From: Chitinophagaceae bacterium
Lineage (GTDB): Bacteria; Bacteroidota; Bacteroidia; Chitinophagales; Chitinophagaceae
DNA: 30,227 nt
Reading direction: 5' to 3'
Assembly (NCBI GenBank): GCA_025455245.1
Contig: JALOMX010000001.1
Coordinates: forward strand, 1 to 30,227
Every line of letters begins with the position of its first letter. The stretch's first letter is position 1. Both the position numbers and the translations under genes were made by a program. The notes below the pieces were generated by a model. The model ran no database searches and had not been told where the DNA came from. It saw only the letters and a program-made list of their open reading frames with translations. Shown here in pieces: positions 1-8,527 of this stretch.

Positions 1-969
1 ACTGTTGCCGCAGTAAATGCAGTTACCAATGGGAAAACTATGAGTGTTGCCTTAAGAGGTCAGGCAACCAACGGTGGTACTGCCATCGCCGGTTTTAGCA
101 GCGGCAATACCTTTGTATCACCTGCCATATTTGGTGAACATAGTGGAACAGGAGATGCGGCCGGCGTTTTCCGTATAACTAACGCTTCTAATATTTACAG
201 TGCCGTTTACGGAGAAACTTCCGGAAGCGGTGCATCTTTTTTTGGCAGGCAAACCGGAACAGGCCGTGCAGGACAATTTCAGATAAACAACCCGGCTAAT
301 CCTGAGGCCGCCATACGCGGATTTACGGATGGATTGGGCAGAGCGGCCTTTTTTACCATTAACAATGCTTCCAATGCAGCCGATGGTGTTCATACCACCA
401 CCAATGGAAGTGGCCGCTCAGTTTATGCATTGAATTCAGGAACAGGAAGTGCAGCCAAATTTGAGTCAACCAATTCAGCCAATACCAATGTGGCCGTTGA
501 AATATTCAGCAAAAGCCAATCTGCCAATGGGTTAAATGTTATACTTGAAGGCGGAAATGTAGGCGATGCCATTTACGCTGAAAAAACTACCGGATTTGGG
601 AGCGCCGGAAATTTTCAAAATCAGAATGCATCCAATAATGCATCCATTTTATTTGCCGGTACAAATGCACAGGGCGGGTCGGCCCTTGGTTCTGCCAATT
701 TCGGAAATGGAAACGCCATAACCATTTGGGGTGGTGGACTCAGGTTATCAACCGGGGTAATCAACAGCAGCGGCAACATTGATAACAGAAGCGCTGCCTA
801 TGAAATTACTGGCGGAACAACCTTCACCATCAATTTCCCCCTGAACAATGGAGAAACATTTTTCTTTTATAACAATACAGCCAGCGCAGCCACGGTCAAT
901 GGAATTTCTATTCCGCCAAACAGCGGCCGAACCTGTATTGTGCTGAGCAATACACTAAGAGGGATGTAA
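1..969 (+). CDS. Secreted repeat protein, 5' end outside window (paralog of the gene at 2855)
   Basis: The reading frame is open from base 1 (first codons T-V-A-A-V-N-A) to the stop at 967-969, so the ATG at 40 is probably internal and the true start lies upstream. The visible 322 residues are rich in Gly, Ala, Asn, Ser and Thr. They consist of short degenerate repeats of about 20 residues built around G-x-G-x-A and N-x-x-N, for example TGTGRAGQFQINNPAN and NGSGRSVYALNSGTGSAAKF. A different C-terminal domain of about 70 residues ends in NGISIPPNSGRTCIVLSNTL. The same architecture and the segment AIRGFTDGLGRA recur in the gene at 2855-4213, so the two are paralogs. The repeats suggest an extracellular beta-solenoid or fibre-like fold, which is inference. 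No enzyme motif is visible, and the function is unknown. A terminator follows at 1010-1053. Confidence 0.8.
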   Translation, partial: TVAAVNAVTNGKTMSVALRGQATNGGTAIAGFSSGNTFVSPAIFGEHSGTGDAAGVFRITNASNIYSAVYGETSGSGASFFGRQTGTGRAGQFQINNPANPEAAIRGFTDGLGRAAFFTINNASNAADGVHTTTNGSGRSVYALNSGTGSAAKFESTNSANTNVAVEIFSKSQSANGLNVILEGGNVGDAIYAEKTTGFGSAGNFQNQNASNNASILFAGTNAQGGSALGSANFGNGNAITIWGGGLRLSTGVINSSGNIDNRSAAYEITGGTTFTINFPLNNGETFFFYNNTASAATVNGISIPPNSGRTCIVLSNTLRGM

Positions 970-1009
970 GCGCCGGCTTTCATTTAAAATAGCAGGTTCC
1001 ATTTTATAG

Positions 1010-1053
1010 TTGGCACATTTTGATTTCTTTCAAATCGATGTGCCAATTTTTTT
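1010..1053 (+). terminator. Rho-independent terminator of the first repeat-protein gene
   Basis: TTGGCACAT (1010-1018) pairs with ATGTGCCAA (1038-1046). A further GATTT/AAATC helix lies inside the loop, and seven T follow on the plus strand (1047-1053). It lies 41 bases after the stop of the repeat-protein gene. Read on the minus strand, downstream of ade, the hairpin has no U-run, so it mainly serves plus-strand transcription. Confidence 0.75.
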
Positions 1054-1075
1054 GGGCTATATTCTGAACCGGATC

Positions 1076-2743
1076 TTATTCCTGAATTTCCCAGCCGGGC
1101 ACAAATGAAAAGGACTCCCCGTCAAAAAGTCCCCTGTCGCTTAGTTTCAATTTGGGTATTACAAGCAGTGCCATAAAAGATAAGGTCATAAAGGGTGATT
1201 GCAAGGTCGATCCAAGGTTTATCCTTGCAAACTGATCAATAGCAGTATAGGCAGATGCAACCTCATGACCGTCTTCCGCCGACATCAGACCCGCAACAGG
1301 CAAACCAAGAACCTTGTCTTCAAGCCCATCCGTTGCACTTACCCCACCCTTTTCGGCAATGACAAGGTTTGCTGCCCTCATCATACATTCATCGCTGCAT
1401 CCAATCACAACGATATTGTGGCTATCATGGGCCACACTTGATGCAATGGCCCCCTTTTTTAATCCGATGTTTTTAATAAAGGCTACTGCAACCGGCGCCG
1501 GGTGATAACGATTGATCACTGCAATTTTTAAAATATCATTTTCCGTATCCTGAACAATCCGGCCATCCCTTATAAGAGGCTGCCACAACCATTTTTGGGT
1601 TATCAATTGCCCATCCAAAGCCTCTATTACCGGAACCGTATCCTTTCCGGAGCTGATAACTTTGAATACTTCCTGACTGACCGGACTGCAACTGAATCGG
1701 TTCATTTTTCCGGCTTCGGGGTCAACAACCCTTTCAATCAACCCCTTACCATTTTCCGCCACAAGCTGTCCGTTGATAAAGGTTTTTATAACCCTGAAAC
1801 CAATCAGATCTTCCACCAGGATAAAATCGGCCGGTTCACCGGGATTCAGAATGCCCACATCCAGTTTATAATGATTTACAGGATTGATACATGCGGCCTG
1901 TAATACTTTAAAAACATCCACTCCTTTTTCTACTGCCCTTGCACAAAGTCTATTGATATGCCCTTCTTCCAGGTTGTCGGGGTGCTTATCGTCACTGCAA
2001 AACATCATTTGTCCATACCATTCATGAAGCAGGGAATATAATGCCTCAAAATTCTTTGCGGCACTTCCTTCCCTGATGATCACTTTCATGCCCCGCCGCA
2101 GCTTATCCAGCGCTTCTTCATAGGTAAAACACTCATGATCAGTACTTATGCCCGCATCAATATATTGCTGTGCTTTCTCTCCCATTAATCCCGGTGCATG
2201 ACCATCAATGGGTTTATTGAGGGATTTGGCAGCGGCGATTTTTTGCATAACATCCGGATCATTGAATAACACCCCCGGAAAATTCATCATTTCACTCAGG
2301 TACCTTACATCATCCCTTTGCAGGAGAGCGGATACTGCCCGGACATCAATTGCATCGCCGGCCGTTTCAAAGGATGTGGCAGGCACACAACTTGGTGCTC
2401 CAAAATTGAATTTAAAGGGCACTTTCTTACCATTATTTATCATAAATTCTACCCCATGTATACCGCAAACATTCGCAATTTCATGGGGATCGCTTACGGT
2501 TGCCACAGTGCCATGCGCTACGGCCATCCTTGCAAATTCCGAAGGAATAAGCATGCTGCTTTCAATGTGTACATGCGCATCAATAAAGCCGGGAAGGATA
2601 TATGGAAGAGGTCCTTCAATTTCTGCTCCTCCTCTATTTACTGATTCAATTTGCCCGTTGGATACAGTAACCCGGGCAGGAAAAAATGATTTACCGGCCC
2701 AATCGGGAAATAAGCCCGTTACGAAGAATGTTTTATTTTCCAT
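1076..2743 (-). CDS. ade: Adenine deaminase
   Basis: This 555-residue protein matches the adenine deaminase branch of the amidohydrolase superfamily, which converts adenine to hypoxanthine and ammonia in cytoplasmic purine salvage. The metal-binding start of the barrel is seen in [12 protein letters not shown] (H57, H59). It is followed by [23 protein letters not shown] and [10 protein letters not shown], all typical of the family. The C-terminal domain carries [21 protein letters not shown] and [12 protein letters not shown]. Length is normal for the family and no key residue appears lost. The ATG at 2743 has no strong Shine-Dalgarno sequence, as is common in Bacteroidota. The gene stands alone, antiparallel to and between the two repeat-protein paralogs, with no purine genes beside it. 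Confidence 0.95.
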   Translation of the reverse strand: MENKTFFVTGLFPDWAGKSFFPARVTVSNGQIESVNRGGAEIEGPLPYILPGFIDAHVHIESSMLIPSEFARMAVAHGTVATVSDPHEIANVCGIHGVEFMINNGKKVPFKFNFGAPSCVPATSFETAGDAIDVRAVSALLQRDDVRYLSEMMNFPGVLFNDPDVMQKIAAAKSLNKPIDGHAPGLMGEKAQQYIDAGISTDHECFTYEEALDKLRRGMKVIIREGSAAKNFEALYSLLHEWYGQMMFCSDDKHPDNLEEGHINRLCARAVEKGVDVFKVLQAACINPVNHYKLDVGILNPGEPADFILVEDLIGFRVIKTFINGQLVAENGKGLIERVVDPEAGKMNRFSCSPVSQEVFKVISSGKDTVPVIEALDGQLITQKWLWQPLIRDGRIVQDTENDILKIAVINRYHPAPVAVAFIKNIGLKKGAIASSVAHDSHNIVVIGCSDECMMRAANLVIAEKGGVSATDGLEDKVLGLPVAGLMSAEDGHEVASAYTAIDQFARINLGSTLQSPFMTLSFMALLVIPKLKLSDRGLFDGESFSFVPGWEIQE

Positions 2744-2854
2744 TGATACAAAAAAGCTATTTGGCTGAAAAATAATCCTTTTTCATTATTGCAGGGTCCG
2801 GAAAAATTGTCCACTTTTAAATGCAGATTTCTTAATCAACAATTTCTACCCATT

Positions 2855-4213
2855 ATGAAATTAAAACGCTTGTGCAGGTCCGTGGTCATGCTTTTCACCC
2901 TGATGACATCCAAAAGCACATTGGCACAGTCGAATAAAGTTGGCATTGGAACCAATGCCCCTCACCCGAATGCCATCCTTCACCTCGAATCGCCCAACAG
3001 CAATCAGGGGTTGATGCTTACCCGACTTACACCGGGACAAATGAACGCCGGAGCCATGGTAAACAACCTCGGTATGACCGAAAAGGGGCTTGTGGTGTAC
3101 GACAGTGTGCGAAATGGTATGTACATGTGGGACGGCAACCGATGGAAACCATCTTGGGCTATCCGGTTTCCCTACGCCGACAGCCTTGAAAACGGACCGG
3201 GTGGCACCAATATGATCGGGTTGAAATATAAAAGCAACACAGGGGTGTCAGTTGGCATTATGTACCTCGAAAACCAGGATCAGCAAAACGCTTTTGCACC
3301 GCTTTTTGCGCTCACCAACAGTGCAAATGGTGCAGCTGCCAACTTCATCTCGTCCAATGCCACGAATAATGCCAATACCATCAGCGCCACCAACTCCGGC
3401 CTGGGGCGCGCAGGCAGGTTTCAGGTAAACAATGTGAATCATAACGGACCGGCCGTAATAGTAACCTCAAACGGAGGTACAAACAGTGTAGGACTGTTTG
3501 CAGAAAATACCGGTTCAGGTGCAAGCCTTGTAGGCATTTCGAATGGAAACGGGCCTGCATCTTCGGCTGTTTACGGTGAACATAAAGGTACCGGATCGGC
3601 TGCCGGTGTTTTCATTATTTCAAATGCTACAAGCGGTTCGCCTGCCATATTTGCCCAAACCAATGGAACCGGTAACGCCATGTGGGCCACCGCCTCCGGC
3701 TCATCAAATGGCCTTTATGCAACCACCTCCGGGAGCGGCAATACTGTTTTTGCTGTCCAAACCGGAACAGGCAGGGCATTGCAGGTTCAAATAAACAATA
3801 CTTCAAATGCTGAGAGTGCCATACGTGGGTTTACGGATGGATTAGGACGTGCGGGATTTTTCACAGTCAATAATCCGGCTAATACCGCGGCGGCTCTTTT
3901 TGCCACACACAACGGAAACGGCAGTTCCATTCAGGCCGAAAACACAGGGAACTCCAATGCATTTTATCTTTCTTCAGGAGGAATGCGCCTTGCAGTTACA
4001 GGTTTGAATAGCGGTACCAATGTGTCAACCCGTTCGCCGGTATATGATATCACCGGTGGTGGGCCGTATACAACTTCCTTTCCGCTGACGAACGGGGAAC
4101 TTTTTTTATTTTACAACCGTACCGCGGGGACTGTCAGCGTGAATGGGATTTCAATTCCTGCGGGCACGGGTATTACAACGATTGTTTTAGGGGGTCAATT
4201 GAGGGCATTATAA
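2855..4213 (+). CDS. Secreted Gly/Ala/Asn-rich repeat protein
   Basis: The chosen start at 2855 gives 452 residues and places a clear signal peptide first (MKLKRLCRSVVMLFTLMTSK, cleavage probably after STLAQ). An in-frame ATG at 2789 would bury that signal. After the signal comes KVGIGTNAPHPNAILHLES and a segment with GLVVYDSVRNGMYMWDGNRW, a Bacteroidota N-terminal module often seen on tail-fibre-like surface proteins. Residues of about 130-370 are degenerate repeats built on G-x-G-x-A and N-x-x-N, such as SGLGRAGRFQVNN and TGTGRALQVQINN. The C-terminal 70 residues (NGELFLFYNRTAG, VNGISIPAGTG) match those of the partial gene at 1-969. No type IX secretion C-terminal domain is recognisable. 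A surface or extracellular fibre is the best guess; the function is unknown. Confidence 0.8.
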   Translation: MKLKRLCRSVVMLFTLMTSKSTLAQSNKVGIGTNAPHPNAILHLESPNSNQGLMLTRLTPGQMNAGAMVNNLGMTEKGLVVYDSVRNGMYMWDGNRWKPSWAIRFPYADSLENGPGGTNMIGLKYKSNTGVSVGIMYLENQDQQNAFAPLFALTNSANGAAANFISSNATNNANTISATNSGLGRAGRFQVNNVNHNGPAVIVTSNGGTNSVGLFAENTGSGASLVGISNGNGPASSAVYGEHKGTGSAAGVFIISNATSGSPAIFAQTNGTGNAMWATASGSSNGLYATTSGSGNTVFAVQTGTGRALQVQINNTSNAESAIRGFTDGLGRAGFFTVNNPANTAAALFATHNGNGSSIQAENTGNSNAFYLSSGGMRLAVTGLNSGTNVSTRSPVYDITGGGPYTTSFPLTNGELFLFYNRTAGTVSVNGISIPAGTGITTIVLGGQLRAL

Positions 4214-4335
4214 AAAAAGAAAGAAGGGCTGTTTTCCATATTCATCTGGATTTTTTAATGCAAATATTTTCCGTTCGGTTCAAAAAGAACCGAAATTGCC
4301 AACTTAATGATGATGGAGGATTAATCATTTTATTC

Positions 4336-5985
4336 ATGGCAAAATCAATTGATGTGAAGTTCCCCGCGGTGGTTGCTGCCTGTTTTTTCTGTTTGATTGA
4401 AATTTCTTTGACAAGCTTTGGTCAGGCACCGTTTATATCCAAAGTTTGGGTGGCCGACAATGGTAACGGCACCTATAAAAACCCCGTCTTGCATGCCGAT
4501 TATTCAGATCCGGATGCCATAAGGGTTGGCGATGATTACTACATGACCTCATCCTCTTTTGAAGATATTCCGGGATTACCCATTCTTCATTCAAAAGACC
4601 TGGTCAATTGGAAGCTGATTGCTCATGCATTGCATCGCATGCCTCCGCACGACCATTTTTCTACACCCCGTCATGGAGAAGGTGTTTGGGCGCCATCAAT
4701 CCGGTATCATAAGGGCGAGTTTTACCTGTATTACCCCGATCCTGATTTTGGAATTTATCTTACCAAAGCCACAAGGGCCGAGGGCCCATGGAGCGAACCG
4801 ATGATGGTGGCAGCCGGAAAAGGCCTGATTGACCCCTGCCCGCTTTGGGATGATGATGGTAAAGTATATCTGGTATATGCGTATGCAGGAAGCAGGGCAG
4901 GGATAAAAAGTATCTTGGCTATTAAACGGCTTTCGGCCGATGGAACCAAAGCCATTGATGAAGGGGTATTGGTTTATGATGGCCACGTGCTGGATCCTAC
5001 TGTGGAGGGTCCCAAATTTTACAAACGCAATGGATATTATTACATTTTTGCCCCCGCAGGGGGCGTTTCCACCGGATGGCAATTGGCCTTACGGTCAAAA
5101 AATATTTACGGGCCATACGAACGTAAAGTCGTTATGGATCAAGGCAATACTTCTATCAACGGACCGCATCAGGGTGCATGGGTAACTACCCAAACCGGTG
5201 AAGACTGGTTCCTTCACTTTCAGGATAAAGGGGTATATGGACGTATTGTTCATCTGCAACCCATGAAGTGGGCAGACAACTGGCCCGTAATTGGGGAGGA
5301 CAAGGACGGAGATGGTAAAGGGGAACCTGTAATGGTGCATAAAAAACCAAATGTGGGTAAGACCTACCCAATTCAAACCCCCGAAGATTCAGATGAATTT
5401 GACCAACCCGGAATTGGCCTGCAATGGCAGTGGATGGCAAACCCAAAAGTGACCTGGGCGTTTCCCAATCCTTCGGCTGGCCATCTGCGGTTGTTTAGCG
5501 ATCAAATGCCCCATACGGCCAAAAACCTATGGCAGGCGCCTAATGTATTACTGCAAAAATTTCCTGCAGAAACATTTACGGTAACCACGAAAATGACCTT
5601 CGTACCCAACAAAGCCCTTGAAAACGAAAAAGCAGGATTGGTAATCATGGGATTTAGCTATGCAGGCCTTTCGTTAAAAAGCAAAAAGGATGGGATTTAC
5701 CTGGTACAAACTTTATGTAAAAATGCCGAAAAAGGAGAAGTTGAAAAGGAAAGCCTCCTCGGAAAATGGGAAAGCACATCTATTTATCTTCGGGTGAAAG
5801 TATTGGCAGGTGGTCTTTGCCAATTCAGCTACAGCCTTGATGGGAAGTCATTTACCGAAACAGGCGATCCGTTTCAGGCTGAAGCAGGCCGGTGGAAAGG
5901 CGGTAAAGTGGGTTTATTCTGCACCCGCGAAGGCAAAATAAATGATTCCGGTTTTGCAGATTTTGACTGGTTCCGTTTTGAATGA
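4336..5985 (+). CDS. Exported glycoside hydrolase family 43 (beta-xylosidase / arabinofuranosidase type)
   Basis: GH43 enzymes release xylose or arabinose from plant polysaccharides. Starting at 4336, the 549-residue protein opens with a signal peptide (MAKSIDVKFPAVVAACFFCL, hydrophobic to about residue 28). An upstream in-frame ATG at 4258 would add 26 unlikely residues. The five-bladed propeller contains the three expected acidic residues: D58 in YSDPDAI (general base), D166 in LIDPCPLWDDDG (pKa modulator) and E224 in DPTVEGPKFYKR (general acid). HGEGVWAPSI is also typical. From about residue 350 a second beta-rich domain resembles the concanavalin-like C-terminal module of GH43 xylosidases. 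It lies in tandem with the GH29 gene. No SusC/SusD pair is in view. The exact sugar specificity cannot be read from the sequence. Confidence 0.92.
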   Translation: MAKSIDVKFPAVVAACFFCLIEISLTSFGQAPFISKVWVADNGNGTYKNPVLHADYSDPDAIRVGDDYYMTSSSFEDIPGLPILHSKDLVNWKLIAHALHRMPPHDHFSTPRHGEGVWAPSIRYHKGEFYLYYPDPDFGIYLTKATRAEGPWSEPMMVAAGKGLIDPCPLWDDDGKVYLVYAYAGSRAGIKSILAIKRLSADGTKAIDEGVLVYDGHVLDPTVEGPKFYKRNGYYYIFAPAGGVSTGWQLALRSKNIYGPYERKVVMDQGNTSINGPHQGAWVTTQTGEDWFLHFQDKGVYGRIVHLQPMKWADNWPVIGEDKDGDGKGEPVMVHKKPNVGKTYPIQTPEDSDEFDQPGIGLQWQWMANPKVTWAFPNPSAGHLRLFSDQMPHTAKNLWQAPNVLLQKFPAETFTVTTKMTFVPNKALENEKAGLVIMGFSYAGLSLKSKKDGIYLVQTLCKNAEKGEVEKESLLGKWESTSIYLRVKVLAGGLCQFSYSLDGKSFTETGDPFQAEAGRWKGGKVGLFCTREGKINDSGFADFDWFRFE

Positions 5986-6052
5986 TATACCTGCCGAAGG
6001 GGTAAAAAAAACCGGTGTGAAACATTAATATCCTGCCATTTAAAAAAGTGCC

Positions 6053-7459
6053 ATGGTAAGAACCCTGATTTTTACATTGATTATTCTGCGGGTTTCGATG
6101 CCTGTTTTTTCGCAGCCGGCGAAACCTACCAAACAACAACTTGCATGGCATGAGGATGAATATTATTGGTTTCTCCATTTTGGGCCCAATACTTTTACGG
6201 GAAAAGAATGGGGTGATGGAAAGGAAAAATCAGAAGTTTTCAACCCAACCGGATTGGACACCGACCAATGGTGCCGGATTGCAAAAGCTGCCGGCTCAGC
6301 CGGAATGATTATTACAGCAAAACATCATGACGGATTTTGCCTTTGGCCGAGCGCCTATAGCAGTCATACCGTTCGGGAAAGCAAGTGGAAAAACGGGAAA
6401 GGTGATGTTCTTGCTGACCTCAAAAAATCATGTGAAAAATACGGTTTGAAATTCGGAGTATACGTATCACCCTGGGACCGAAACCATCCAAAATACGGTA
6501 CACCGGAGTACAATGATGTTTTTGACAATACACTCCGGGAAATAATCCTGAACTATGGGCCCGTTTGGGAACTGTGGTGGGATGGCGCCAATGGCGAGGG
6601 GCCAAATGGCAAAAAACAGGAATACGACTTTGCACGTTTTGAAAAAACGGTAAGAGCGCTTTCACCCAACACCATCATATTCAGCGATATTGGCCCCGAT
6701 ATACGTTGGATTGGAAATGAAGCGGGAATTGCCGGCGAAACCAACTGGAACCGGCTGGATACCGCAGGATATAAAAGGGGGCAAGGAGCACCACCTCCGG
6801 ACACACTCAGGTGCGGAAACGCTTTTGGTAAACATTGGATGCCCGGTGAGGCAGATGTCAGCATACGTCCGGGATGGTTTTACCGCTCGTCGGAAGATGA
6901 TCGGGTGAAAACAGCAGAGACTCTATTCGACCTTTACCTAAAATCGGTGGGCAGGGGCGCCAACTTGTTATTGAATATTCCCCCGGACCCACGAGGCCTG
7001 ATACATGAAAAGGACTCGGCGGCCGTTATGGGTTTTGCTGCATTGAGGGCTTCCTTCAAAAATAACCTGGCATCTACTGCACATGTGCAGCTTTTTCATG
7101 ATGATATTACCCTGAGGGTTCCCACGCTTGCTGATGGCAATCCGGAAACATCGGTCAGGATACCGGAATCAGGTGTAATTGTCAATATGTACTGGGATTC
7201 ACCTGTTGAAATAAACGCTATTTGCCTGAGGGAAAACCTTGCATTTGGTCAGGCATGTGCAGGTTTTGAGGTTGAGTTGTGGGACGAACATGCCAAGGTT
7301 ATCCAAACTTTAAAAGGTACAACTATAGGGCGCAAACGCATTTTAACCTTTCCCGAAGCAAGGGTCAGCTATGTGAGGCTAAAAATAATGGAACAGTTCG
7401 GTGCGACCATAATGGGTGAAATAGAAGCCTATAAGTTGTTGCACCTGCCGCCTGAATAG
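6053..7459 (+). CDS. Exported alpha-L-fucosidase, glycoside hydrolase family 29
   Basis: GH29 enzymes cleave alpha-linked L-fucose by a retaining mechanism. The 468-residue protein begins with a signal peptide (MVRTLIFTLIILRVSMPVFS, then QPAKPT). The catalytic domain shows WFLHFGPNTFTGKEWGDG, AGMIITAKHHDGFCLWPS and GVYVSPWDRN. WELWWDGANG contains the expected nucleophile D167. The general acid is not conserved enough across the family to assign by eye. Residues from about 345 to the end look like a galactose-binding or F5/8-type beta-sandwich (WDSPVEINAICLRENL, VSYVRLKIME). It starts 67 bases after the GH43 stop, so both could share a transcript and act on fucose- and xylose-containing glycans. 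That joint role is inference. Confidence 0.92.
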   Translation: MVRTLIFTLIILRVSMPVFSQPAKPTKQQLAWHEDEYYWFLHFGPNTFTGKEWGDGKEKSEVFNPTGLDTDQWCRIAKAAGSAGMIITAKHHDGFCLWPSAYSSHTVRESKWKNGKGDVLADLKKSCEKYGLKFGVYVSPWDRNHPKYGTPEYNDVFDNTLREIILNYGPVWELWWDGANGEGPNGKKQEYDFARFEKTVRALSPNTIIFSDIGPDIRWIGNEAGIAGETNWNRLDTAGYKRGQGAPPPDTLRCGNAFGKHWMPGEADVSIRPGWFYRSSEDDRVKTAETLFDLYLKSVGRGANLLLNIPPDPRGLIHEKDSAAVMGFAALRASFKNNLASTAHVQLFHDDITLRVPTLADGNPETSVRIPESGVIVNMYWDSPVEINAICLRENLAFGQACAGFEVELWDEHAKVIQTLKGTTIGRKRILTFPEARVSYVRLKIMEQFGATIMGEIEAYKLLHLPPE

Positions 7460-7471
7460 AATTCAATTAAA

Positions 7472-7503
7472 TTAAAAAATCCCGCTTCCTTACTGGAAGC
7501 GGG
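7472..7503 (-). terminator. Rho-independent terminator of rpsL-rpsG
   Basis: A perfect 9-bp stem, CCCGCTTCC (7481-7489) with GGAAGCGGG (7495-7503), encloses a 5-nt loop. Read on the minus strand it is followed by ATTTTTTAATTTAA, a good U-tract ending near 7472. It sits 42 bases past the rpsG stop. On the plus strand the hairpin follows the GH29 gene but lacks a T-run. Confidence 0.85.
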
Positions 7504-7545
7504 ACCTCAATTATTCACCAAAACCAAAAACAATAAAACTCGTGG

Positions 7546-8013
7546 TTATACACGGAAGTGACTGAACGCCTTGTTGGCTTCTGCCATACGGTGTACATCT
7601 TCTTTCTTTTTGAAAGCGGCGCCTTCACCTTTACTTGCAGCAACAATTTCGTTGGCAAGCTTATCGGCCATGCTGCGACCGTTGCGTTCACGGCTGTAGC
7701 GGATCAGCCATTTCATACTAAGGCTTGTACGGCGATCCGGACGAACCTCGGTGGGTATCTGAAAGGTAGCTCCACCAATCCTGCGGCTGCGGACTTCTAC
7801 AGCAGGAGAAACGTTTGAAAGGGCCTTTTTCCAAACCTCATAACCGTCTTCACCGGTTATTTTGGCCACTTTTTCAAGTGCATCGTAGAAAATAGTAAGA
7901 GCAATGCTCTTTTTTCCCTGCCACATAATATTATTTACAAAACGGGTTACCTGCACATCGTTAAAACGGGGATCCGGTGCTAATGGTAACTTTTTGGCTT
8001 GCGCTTTCCTCAT
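7546..8013 (-). CDS. rpsG: 30S ribosomal protein S7
   Basis: The 155-residue product begins [20 protein letters not shown] and carries the S7 signatures [36 protein letters not shown] and [21 protein letters not shown]7 nucleates assembly of the 30S head by binding 16S rRNA. Length is normal. It lies 51 bases downstream of rpsL on the same strand and so shares its promoter. A terminator follows within 45 bases, and the next gene downstream is an oppositely oriented fucosidase. The fusA gene that often follows rpsG is therefore not in this transcript. Confidence 0.98.
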   Translation of the reverse strand: MRKAQAKKLPLAPDPRFNDVQVTRFVNNIMWQGKKSIALTIFYDALEKVAKITGEDGYEVWKKALSNVSPAVEVRSRRIGGATFQIPTEVRPDRRTSLSMKWLIRYSRERNGRSMADKLANEIVAASKGEGAAFKKKEDVHRMAEANKAFSHFRV

Positions 8014-8064
8014 GGTATATTACAATTTCTTGCGTACTTTAAATTGGTTTAAAAGGAAATAAGA

Positions 8065-8445
8065 TTATTTCTTGGCCTTTTCCTTTTTGGTACCATACTT
8101 ACTGCGGCTTTGCTTGCGGTCTTTTACACCGGCAGTATCAAGGCTGCCACGAACAATGTGGTAACGTACACCCGGAAGGTCTTTTACACGACCACCACGG
8201 ATCAGTACGATACTGTGCTCCTGAAGGTTGTGGCCTTCACCGGGAATGTAGGCAATTACCTCAATCTTGTTGGTTAAACGAACCTTGGCTACTTTACGAA
8301 GCGCAGAGTTAGGCTTCTTAGGAGTAGTAGTGTAAACGCGGGTACATACGCCACGACGCTGAGGACATGCATCTAATGCACGGCTTTTGCTCTTGGCTTT
8401 TATTACTTCCCTGCCTTTTCTAACGAGTTGCTGTATGGTAGGCAT
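8065..8445 (-). CDS. rpsL: 30S ribosomal protein S12
   Basis: The 126-residue product carries the S12 core: [40 protein letters not shown] and [21 protein letters not shown]12 sits at the decoding centre and affects accuracy. The lysines where streptomycin-resistance changes usually occur (in TPKKPNS and RVKDLPG) are the sensitive-type residues. The C-terminus is a basic tail ([11 protein letters not shown]). The ATG at 8445 follows AAAAAAGGATAGA, a plausible ribosome-binding site, and a consensus promoter lies at 8472-8502. It heads the rpsL-rpsG unit. Confidence 0.98.
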   Translation of the reverse strand: MPTIQQLVRKGREVIKAKSKSRALDACPQRRGVCTRVYTTTPKKPNSALRKVAKVRLTNKIEVIAYIPGEGHNLQEHSIVLIRGGRVKDLPGVRYHIVRGSLDTAGVKDRKQSRSKYGTKKEKAKK

Positions 8446-8471
8446 TCTATCCTTTTTTGAAAATTGGACGG

Positions 8472-8502
8472 CAAAGGTAGGAGTGAACGGCCAATTATCA
8501 AA
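8472..8502 (-). promoter_or_regulatory. Bacteroidota-type promoter of rpsL-rpsG
   Basis: On the minus strand TTTG (8502-8499) is separated by exactly 19 nt from TACCTTTG (8479-8472). This matches the -33 TTTG / -7 TAnnTTTG consensus of the Bacteroidota primary sigma factor. Transcription would begin about 20 bases before the rpsL ATG. Confidence 0.75.
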
Positions 8503-8527
8503 AATAAAAACTGAAAATTCTGAAAAT

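Noticed and set aside
4214..4335. Terminator after the second repeat-protein gene
   Set aside because: TCCA-TGGA followed by six T (around 4236-4257) has only a 4-bp stem, too weak to call.
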